Assembly (NCBI GenBank): GCA_036824265.1
Contig: DAITAL010000039.1
Coordinates: 1-10,921, forward strand
Direction of reading: 5' to 3'
Length of the DNA: 10,921 nucleotides
DNA from: JAAYZB01 sp937958685
Lineage (GTDB): Bacteria > Bacillota_I > Bacilli_A > Izemoplasmatales > Hujiaoplasmataceae
The position numbers were made by a program, and so were the translations under genes. Below the pieces are notes generated by a model, which was given only the letters and a program-made list of their open reading frames with translations, was not told where the DNA came from and did not search any database. The number at the start of each line of letters is the position of its first letter. Positions within the stretch are counted from its first letter, which is position 1. Shown in pieces: positions 6,059-10,921 of the stretch.

Positions 6059-6145
6059 GAGAAACTGAAGGGCAAAGCCTCGGCGGGGCTCTCGGATTTC
6101 AAGGAAGCCGTCGCCCACGCCGTCAAAAAGGCCTACCAGGCGCTC

Positions 6146-7522
6146 GTGAACCCCGTCGAGGGCACGATCCTGACGGTCCTTCGGAAATCCTTCGACATCC
6201 TCGATCACCACGAGAGTTTCAACGCCTACTTCAAGACCTCCCTCGAACGCGCCAAGATCGCGCTCAAGGAGACGACGGAAGAATTGGAAGTCTTAAAGAA
6301 AAACAAGGTCGTCGATGCCGGCGCCGAAGGCTTCACCGCCTTTTTGGAGGGCATCAACTACTACCTCGAAACCGGCGTCGTCGACGTTCCCATCATCGTC
6401 GAGGCCATCGAGACCACGCCTGATATCCACGAGATGGTCGTCACCGAACGCTTCTGCACCGAGGCGCTTTTGATCAATGTCAATCGCACAGCCCCCGACC
6501 TTCGCAACCTCTTCCAGGAGCACGGCTCGAGCCTGATTGTCTCCGGCAGGCAGGAAAAGATGCGCATCCACATCCACACCGACCATCCCGACCGCTTCTT
6601 TCTCAAACTCCGCGAGTATGGGCAGATCGTCGACCAGAAAGTCGACGACATGATCCGCGAGCAGACCTCGATGCAGGAAAACAAGCCCAAAATCGCGCTC
6701 GTGACCGACACGATCGCCGACATTCCCAACGAGCTTCTCGACCAATACAACATCCACCAGCTCCCGATGAGCCTGATGGTCGACGGTGTCTCCTACATCG
6801 ACCGTTTCTCGATCTCCAACGAAACCTTCTATGAACTGCTCCAAAAGGCCGAGTCCTTCTCCTCGGCCCAGCCCGACAAACGGACGATCGAGCGTTTGTT
6901 CGACTTCCTTTCCGACCATTACGAGCAGATCCTGGTGATCACCGTCTCCAGCCAAATGAGCGGCACCTACAACAGCCTCGTCCAATACCAGAAGACCAAT
7001 CCGAAACTGCACCTGTTCGATTCCAGACAAAACTCGGCGAGCGAAGGCTTGCTGGTTGTCAACGCCGCCCGGATGATCGCCAGCGGCAAATCCCTTGCGG
7101 AAATCGTCGAACAGCTCGAGCTGCTGGCCAAACGCACGAAGATCTATGTGTCCGTCAAGACCCTCAAGTACATGGTCAAGCAGGGCCGCGTGTCCAAGGT
7201 CACCGGTCTTGCCGCCAAAATCCTGAACTTGAAACCGGTCGTCTCGATCGATGCCGACGGCAAGGGCATGATCAAGGAGAAAGCCCTGAGCCTCAAGAAG
7301 AACCAGAAGCAAATCGTCAAACTGCTCAAGCAAAAACCCGTTGACGAGTACGTCGTCGTCCACGCCCTTGATCCGGAAAGAGCTCAGAAACTGGCTGATC
7401 GGATCGCCGCCGAGGTTGGCAAGCAGCCGACCTTCATCACCTCGATCTCCCCGATCGTCGCGATGAACGCCGGCATCGGCGCGGTCGCCGCCGCCGCCGT
7501 CTTCACAGAGGAGGTCGAATAA
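6146..7522 (+). CDS. C-terminal part of the DhaL-DegV (FakA-FakB-like) fusion
   Basis: The open frame runs from 6059. GTG 6146 is the first possible start but has no good ribosome binding site and lies inside the DhaL domain. In full-length numbering (from 5777) it holds the end of DhaL, VDAGAEGF (179-186), a FakA-like middle region with ERFCTEALL (224-232) and IHIHTDHP (264-271), then a whole DegV/FakB domain (about 305-578) with TDTIADIP (310-317), TVSSQMSGTYNS (389-400), where FakB binds the fatty-acid carboxylate, and KYMVKQGRVSKVTG (464-477). In Firmicutes FakA phosphorylates fatty acids held by FakB, feeding PlsX/PlsY phospholipid synthesis; here both would be on one chain. The DegV half is intact and could be functional if translated. 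The stop overlaps the leader of the DUF1295 gene. Confidence 0.85.
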   Translation: MNPVEGTILTVLRKSFDILDHHESFNAYFKTSLERAKIALKETTEELEVLKKNKVVDAGAEGFTAFLEGINYYLETGVVDVPIIVEAIETTPDIHEMVVTERFCTEALLINVNRTAPDLRNLFQEHGSSLIVSGRQEKMRIHIHTDHPDRFFLKLREYGQIVDQKVDDMIREQTSMQENKPKIALVTDTIADIPNELLDQYNIHQLPMSLMVDGVSYIDRFSISNETFYELLQKAESFSSAQPDKRTIERLFDFLSDHYEQILVITVSSQMSGTYNSLVQYQKTNPKLHLFDSRQNSASEGLLVVNAARMIASGKSLAEIVEQLELLAKRTKIYVSVKTLKYMVKQGRVSKVTGLAAKILNLKPVVSIDADGKGMIKEKALSLKKNQKQIVKLLKQKPVDEYVVVHALDPERAQKLADRIAAEVGKQPTFITSISPIVAMNAGIGAVAAAAVFTEEVE

Positions 7523-7524
7523 CC

Positions 7525-8307
7525 ATGTGGGGCTATCTGCTCGGGGCAGCGATCCTGCTCATCAGCTACTTCACCGTCTTTTTCATCATCGCCCAGATCA
7601 AGAACAACAACGCGATCGTCGATATCGGCTGGGGCCTCGGGTTCGTCCTTATGGCCGTGTATAGTCTGCTTTATCAATTGATCACCGATTCGTTGTATCC
7701 CTTCCAGATCGTCGTGACAATCCTCGTCGCGCTGTGGGGACTCAGGCTCTTCCTCTACATCAGCATCCGCAACTTCAAGAAACCCGAGGACTACCGCTAT
7801 CAGGACATGCGGAAAAAATGGGGCAAGAAGAATCCCCATGTCCAGGCGTTCTTCCGCGTCTTCATGTCGCAGGCCGGTTTCATGGCCGTGATCGCGACGC
7901 CGATCCTGGCCGCCTATACCACGACCAAGGAAGTGCCGCTCCCCCTGCTCATCATCGGCGCGGCGGTCCTCCTCACCGGGCTCTTCTTCGAGGGTGTCGG
8001 CGATTACCAGTTGCGCCAATTCCTGAAACAGGAAACAAACCGCGGAAAAATCATGCAGTCCGGCCTGTGGCGCTACACCCGCCATCCGAACTACTTTGGT
8101 GAAACACTGATCTGGTGGGGTCTGTGGCTGATCGTGCTTTTGACCGACTTCGGGGTATATGCCTTGATCTCACCGTTGGTGATCACCTACCTCTTGCTGT
8201 TCGTCTCGGGGATCCCCCTGCTCGAGAAACGCTATGAGGGCAATGCGGAATTCGCTGATTACAAGCGCCGCACTTCCGCATTCTTCCCCCTGCCCCCGAA
8301 AAAATGA
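7525..8307 (+). CDS. DUF1295 family membrane protein
   Basis: Integral membrane protein of 260 residues with hydrophobic segments at about 3-23, 34-53, 58-79, 114-131, 138-156 and a long C-terminal stretch at 194-230. The DUF1295 signature GLWRYTRHPNYFGE (180-193) and the tail LLEKRYEGNAEFADYKRRTSAFFP (232-255) are clear. The fold is shared with steroid 5-alpha-reductase and isoprenylcysteine methyltransferase-type enzymes, which suggests a membrane-embedded redox or methyl transfer on a lipid, but the substrate is unknown. ATG 7525 follows the DegV-fusion stop by 2 bp, with GGAGG (7510-7514) 10 nt upstream inside the preceding gene. It is the last gene of the operon before a strong terminator. 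Confidence 0.92.
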   Translation: MWGYLLGAAILLISYFTVFFIIAQIKNNNAIVDIGWGLGFVLMAVYSLLYQLITDSLYPFQIVVTILVALWGLRLFLYISIRNFKKPEDYRYQDMRKKWGKKNPHVQAFFRVFMSQAGFMAVIATPILAAYTTTKEVPLPLLIIGAAVLLTGLFFEGVGDYQLRQFLKQETNRGKIMQSGLWRYTRHPNYFGETLIWWGLWLIVLLTDFGVYALISPLVITYLLLFVSGIPLLEKRYEGNAEFADYKRRTSAFFPLPPKK

Positions 8308-8313
8308 ACCACC

Positions 8314-8336
8314 CAGGCCTCAGGGCCTGTTTTTTT
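8314..8336 (+). terminator. Terminator after the DUF1295 gene
   Basis: CAGGCC (8314-8319) pairs with GGCCTG (8324-8329) around a TCAG loop, followed by seven T (8330-8336). It begins 7 nt after the stop codon and is a classic intrinsic terminator. Confidence 0.92.
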
Positions 8337-8358
8337 CGTGCACTCCGAGCTGGATCTA

Positions 8359-8367
8359 TGATATAAT
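8359..8367 (+). promoter_or_regulatory. Extended -10 promoter of manA
   Basis: TGATATAAT combines a TG extension with a perfect TATAAT (8362-8367). The -35 position 17 bp upstream holds only TGCACT. It lies between the preceding terminator and the manA ribosome binding site (AAGGAGG, 8397-8403). Confidence 0.7.
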
Positions 8368-8409
8368 GTTCTCAAGAAACGAGCTCGCCTCAAGCCAAGG
8401 AGGATCGCC

Positions 8410-9288
8410 ATGATCATCAGGCTCACGCCGCTGTTTTTCCCGAAAATCTGGGGCGGAAACCGCATCGCCGAACTTTATGGCGTTCAATCCGCCGACCGCC
8501 TGGGCGAATGCTGGGGCGTAAGCGCCCACAGAAGCGCCAGCAACCTGATCGCGGGCGGTCCCTATCAAGGGATGACCCTAAGAGAGCTGTACCAACAAAG
8601 GCGCGCGCTTTTCGGCGACTATCCGGCGCCGGAGTTTCCGATCCTGATGAAACTGATCGATGCGTTGGCCGATTTGAGCGTCCAGGTCCATCCCGGCGAA
8701 GCCTATGCCAGCCAACATGAGCGCCAGCACGGCAAGGACGAGTGCTGGTACGTGATCGCCGCGGGTGCCGGAGCCCGGATCACGATCGGCCACAACGCCG
8801 AAAACCGGGAGATGTTTCAACGATTGGTGGCTGCGGGCAACTATGATGTACTGCTCAGAAGCCACCCGCTCCAAGCCGGCGATTTCTTCTATATCCCCGC
8901 GGGGACCCTCCACGCCATCGGCGCGGACACCTTCCTCCTTGAGGTGTCCCAGTCGAGCGATGTCACCTACAGAGTTTACGATTACGACCGCCGGGAAAAC
9001 GGCAAGCCCAGGGAGTTGCACCTTGACAAAGCCCTGGACGTGATCGGCTATGGCAGCCAGGAATTGATCCGCCACCACCGTAACGATCATTTTCGCTATG
9101 CGATCGAGGTCAACGACGGCGTGAGGCGGCATACGGCCGATCGCTTCGGCGATTACCTTTATGTGCTCTTTGGCGAGGGCCGGATCAACGGCGAGACCGT
9201 CCATGCGGGCGACTTCCTGATGCTCACCTCGCGTTGCCCTTACACCGTGAGCGGAGCGTTCCAATACGCCCGGGTGCGATTGGTATAG
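8410..9288 (+). CDS. manA: Mannose-6-phosphate isomerase, class I
   Basis: Zinc-dependent cupin enzyme (EC 5.3.1.8) interconverting mannose 6-phosphate and fructose 6-phosphate, linking glycolysis to mannose use or GDP-mannose supply. Its 292 residues fit the short Firmicutes form. The expected metal ligands are present: Gln92 and His94 in VQVHPGEAYA, Glu111 in KDECWYV, and His168 in IPAGTLHAIG. The active-site segment TYRVYDYDR (186-194) supplies the arginine (R188). FFPKIWGG (9-16) and LGECWGVSAH (31-40) are also typical. ATG 8410 has an excellent AAGGAGG ribosome binding site 6 nt upstream and its own promoter. The gene ends at TAG, the only TAG stop in the window. It stands alone, with no sugar transporter or regulator beside it. 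I see no clear terminator hairpin between it and rpmG. Confidence 0.95.
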   Translation: MIIRLTPLFFPKIWGGNRIAELYGVQSADRLGECWGVSAHRSASNLIAGGPYQGMTLRELYQQRRALFGDYPAPEFPILMKLIDALADLSVQVHPGEAYASQHERQHGKDECWYVIAAGAGARITIGHNAENREMFQRLVAAGNYDVLLRSHPLQAGDFFYIPAGTLHAIGADTFLLEVSQSSDVTYRVYDYDRRENGKPRELHLDKALDVIGYGSQELIRHHRNDHFRYAIEVNDGVRRHTADRFGDYLYVLFGEGRINGETVHAGDFLMLTSRCPYTVSGAFQYARVRLV

Positions 9289-9326
9289 GCGACGGCGGCG
9301 CGGAGCACGGATTTGACTTTTTTTGC

Positions 9327-9355
9327 TTGCTTTTTTCGTGATTTGATTATAAAAT
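9327..9355 (+). promoter_or_regulatory. rpmG promoter
   Basis: The AT-rich stretch after manA ends in TATAAAAT (9348-9355). TTGCTT (9327-9332) lies 17 bp before TAAAAT (9350-9355). TTGACT at 9313-9318 is closer to consensus but too far away. The ribosome binding site GGAGG follows at 9372-9376. Confidence 0.55.
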
Positions 9356-9383
9356 ATAGCAGTGACCGATTGGAGGATTCAGT

Positions 9384-9533
9384 ATGCGCGTTCAATTCAC
9401 TTTGAGATGTACCGAGTGTAACCAGGAAAACTATACGCTCACCAAAAACAAAAAAACCCATCCGGACCGCATGGAAGTGAAAAAGTACTGCCCGCGTTGC
9501 CAGAAGCAGACAGTTCACAAGGAAAAGAAATAA
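9384..9533 (+). CDS. rpmG: 50S ribosomal protein L33
   Basis: A 49-residue basic protein of the large ribosomal subunit, at the usual length for L33. It begins MRVQFTLRCTECNQENYTLT. It has two Cys pairs, C9/C12 and C36/C39 (CTEC and CPRC), the zinc-ribbon (C+) form; zinc-free paralogues that replace it under zinc limitation lack these. The KNKKTHPDRMEVKKYCPRC segment is diagnostic. ATG 9384 is 7 nt after GGAGG. It is monocistronic between its own promoter and terminator. The secE-nusG genes that often follow rpmG are absent, so this may be one of several rpmG copies. Confidence 0.96.
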   Translation: MRVQFTLRCTECNQENYTLTKNKKTHPDRMEVKKYCPRCQKQTVHKEKK

Positions 9534-9554
9534 CTTCAGCGATGAAGTTTTTTT
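9532..9554 (+). terminator. rpmG terminator
   Basis: AACTTCA (9532-9538) pairs with TGAAGTT (9543-9549) around a GCGA tetraloop of the stable GNRA type, with a T-run from 9548 to 9554. The stem starts within the rpmG TAA stop codon. Confidence 0.85.
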
Positions 9555-9576
9555 CTTGATTGCCTGCCTTCAAGAA
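9553..9576 (+). repeat. Inverted repeat upstream of the MBL-fold hydrolase gene
   Basis: TTCTTGA (9553-9559) and TCAAGAA (9570-9576) are perfect 7-bp arms around a 10-nt loop. The left arm begins at the last T residues of the rpmG terminator. It could be a leader hairpin or a small operator; no clear promoter is visible between the rpmG terminator and the hydrolase gene. Confidence 0.45.
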
Positions 9577-9600
9577 CCAGCAAAAACGGGGTGATTGGCA

Positions 9601-10227
9601 CTGAAAACACTGCGCCACAAGACTTTCAACGACAACATCGCCGAACAGAACAGCTACCTCCTCGCCAAAGACGGCGAGGCGTTTGTCATCGATCCGGGTT
9701 TCAACGGGACGGCGCTTTGCGCCTATCTTGACGACCATGGGCTCGCTCTCAGGGCCGTTTTGCTCACCCACGGCCACTTCGACCATCTGCGGGATCTCGT
9801 GAGCCTCGCGAAAACCCATCGTTTCACGATCCACATCCACGAACTCGACCGCGAGGCGCTCAGGGACGAGTCCAGAAACTACGCCCGCGCCTTCAATGCC
9901 CGGTTTTTGGTTCCGGACCATCTGGAGCTCATCACGCACAAAGACACAGACACGATCATGCTCCTCGGCGAGACCATCAGGGTGATCCACACCCCGGGCC
10001 ATACCGCGGGATCGGTCTGCTATGCCCTTGGTGACACGCTGTTCACGGGCGACACCTTGTTTTCCGATGGCGTCGGCCGGACCGACCTCTTCGGCGGTTC
10101 GGCTTCGGCCTTGCGCAAATCACTTGCCCGAATCGTGCGCGAATTCTCCCGGGGCACGCCCATCTGTTCCGGACACGGCGAGGCGGCACGCCTGGCGGAT
10201 GTCCTCACGAGCAATCCCGATCTGTGA
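9601..10227 (+). CDS. Metallo-beta-lactamase-fold hydrolase, glyoxalase II-like
   Basis: Cytosolic zinc hydrolase of the small GloB/YqgX-like group, probably a thioesterase or hydroxyacyl-thiol hydrolase of unknown substrate. Counting from CTG 9601 it has 208 residues. Metal ligands are THGHFDH (H57, H59, D61, H62), H134 in TPGHTAGS, D151 in TGDTLF and H192 in SGHGEA. GRTDLFGG (159-166) is typical of this group. Start choice: a strong ribosome binding site, GGGGTGAT (9588-9595), points to 9601, where the codon is CTG and the protein begins (M)KTLRHKTFNDNIAEQNSYLL, as homologues usually do. TTG 9595 overlaps the ribosome binding site and is too close, and the codon before it is TGA. The stop is TGA 10225-10227. 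No terminator is obvious downstream. Confidence 0.88.
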   Translation: MKTLRHKTFNDNIAEQNSYLLAKDGEAFVIDPGFNGTALCAYLDDHGLALRAVLLTHGHFDHLRDLVSLAKTHRFTIHIHELDREALRDESRNYARAFNARFLVPDHLELITHKDTDTIMLLGETIRVIHTPGHTAGSVCYALGDTLFTGDTLFSDGVGRTDLFGGSASALRKSLARIVREFSRGTPICSGHGEAARLADVLTSNPDL

Positions 10228-10244
10228 AACATTGGTCCACCTTG

Positions 10245-10273
10245 TTGCATGTTGGTGTGATTTCCTGTAAAAT
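10245..10273 (+). promoter_or_regulatory. Promoter of the 5TM-LYT sensor gene
   Basis: TTGCAT (10245-10250) lies 17 bp before TAAAAT (10268-10273), with TG directly ahead of the -10. The position between the hydrolase stop and the next gene's ribosome binding site (GGGAGG, 10295-10300) fits a promoter. Confidence 0.55.
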
Positions 10274-10312
10274 ATAAAGAGATACGCGATGCCAAGGGAG
10301 GCGGTTGCGGCG

Positions 10313-10921
10313 ATGGGTTTCGGCGAACTTGTCGAATTCTTGCTTGAATCGCTCGTCAGCCTGGCGCAAAACATCATCCTGCTGTTTGCGCTGCTTTTTC
10401 TCTATGGCTCGACGAACATCACCTCACGCCCGCAGACGCGGCTTTGGCAAGCGCTCCTGGGGTTGATCATCGGCGGCTTTTCGGTGTTGATCATGATGAC
10501 GCCCTGGCGCATCGACGAAGGCCTGATCTTTGATGCCCGGAGCGTGCTGCTCGTCGTCACCGGCGCCTTTTTCGGCGGGATCACGACCGCTGTCGCGATG
10601 GTGATCGCGCTCGTTTACCGCATTTTCGCGGTCGGCGGCGACGGTGTCTACGCCGGCATCCTGACCATCGTCCTGAGTTCAACGATCGGACTCACCTGGC
10701 AACATTTCCGCACGCGCCTGCCCAAGATGACGCGTTTCTTCGAATATTATCTTCTTGGTCTCATCGCCCATATCGCGACCGTCCTCGCCCAGTTGGCGAT
10801 TCCCTGGCCAAGGGCATTCGATGTCATCGCCCGCATCGCGCCTGTCTTCATCGGTTTATTCCCGTTCGCGGTCGCGGTGCTCTCGATTTCCCTGCACAAC
10901 CAGAGCGACCGCCTGAACAAC
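10313..10921 (+). CDS. 5TM-5TMR_LYT membrane sensor protein, 3' end outside the window
   Basis: Open frame of 203 codons running off the window. It encodes the 5TM receptor module of the LytS/YhcK type: hydrophobic segments at about 15-31, 46-63, 77-102, 112-128, 143-163 and 172-194. The family core lies between residues 65 and 116: WRIDEGLIFDARSV, GAFFGGITTAVAMVIALVYR and GGDGVYAGI. After the last segment a polar stretch (LHNQSDRLNN) begins, where such proteins join a cytoplasmic PAS, GGDEF or histidine-kinase part; which one cannot be seen. ATG 10313 is chosen because GGGAGG lies 12 nt upstream. ATG 10289 in the same frame has that ribosome binding site inside the gene and none before it. 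The likely role is envelope or ligand sensing coupled to signalling. Confidence 0.85.
   Translation, partial: MGFGELVEFLLESLVSLAQNIILLFALLFLYGSTNITSRPQTRLWQALLGLIIGGFSVLIMMTPWRIDEGLIFDARSVLLVVTGAFFGGITTAVAMVIALVYRIFAVGGDGVYAGILTIVLSSTIGLTWQHFRTRLPKMTRFFEYYLLGLIAHIATVLAQLAIPWPRAFDVIARIAPVFIGLFPFAVAVLSISLHNQSDRLNN

Noticed and set aside
6146..6148. GTG 6146 as the true start of a separate DegV gene
   Set aside because: The 29 in-frame codons between the TAA and this GTG already encode conserved DhaL sequence, and no proper ribosome binding site precedes the GTG. It is more likely an internal codon of a broken gene.
9595..9597. TTG 9595 as start of the MBL-fold hydrolase
   Set aside because: It overlaps the ribosome binding site and leaves no spacing; CTG 9601 has the proper distance.
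1..10921. tRNA, rRNA, CRISPR, insertion sequence or prophage features
   Set aside because: No cloverleaf-like segments, repeat-spacer periodicity, transposase or phage motifs were seen on either strand.

Overview
The window looks like a chromosomal housekeeping segment of a Gram-positive-type bacterium, most likely Bacillota or a standard-code relative of the Mollicutes. The basis is strong GGAGG-type ribosome binding sites, TATAAT or extended TGnTATAAT promoters, a CcpA cre-like site, a DhaL-DegV (FakA-FakB-like) fusion, a DUF1015-serC-serA gene order and a Cys4 L33. Coding DNA is GC-rich at third positions, while promoters are AT-rich. TAA, TGA and TAG are all used as stops and Trp is encoded by TGG, so the standard code applies. 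The exact lineage cannot be fixed from sequence reading alone.

Left edge (1-481): on the minus strand there is a promoter, a LacI-type palindrome, a good ribosome binding site and the first 35 codons of a gene that is broken by a 22-bp inverted copy of its own promoter region at the very edge of the window. Facing right is the gdhA promoter, with a cre-like site in its -35/-10 spacer and a structured leader of about 155 nt.

Operon 1 (482-5263, terminator at 5274-5309): gdhA, a DUF1015 gene, serC and serA, with 1- to 3-bp gaps or a 4-bp overlap. SerA oxidises 3-phosphoglycerate, SerC transaminates the product with glutamate, and GdhA regenerates glutamate from the 2-oxoglutarate released. No phosphoserine phosphatase is present; DUF1015 occupies the remaining slot.

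Operon 2 (5385-8307, terminator at 8314-8336): a DUF2177 membrane protein, a DhaL-DegV fatty-acid-kinase-like fusion interrupted by an in-frame TAA at codon 94, and a DUF1295 membrane protein. The theme is membrane and lipid metabolism.

Right part (8337-10921): single genes, several with their own signals. They are a class I mannose-6-phosphate isomerase (manA), ribosomal protein L33 (rpmG), a glyoxalase-II-like metallo-beta-lactamase-fold hydrolase that probably starts at CTG, and the N-terminal membrane sensor of a 5TM-5TMR_LYT signalling protein cut by the window end. I found no tRNA, rRNA, CRISPR array, insertion sequence or phage gene. The most notable points are the TAA inside the lipid-kinase fusion, the DUF1015 protein in the serine operon, and the inverted repeat at the left edge.
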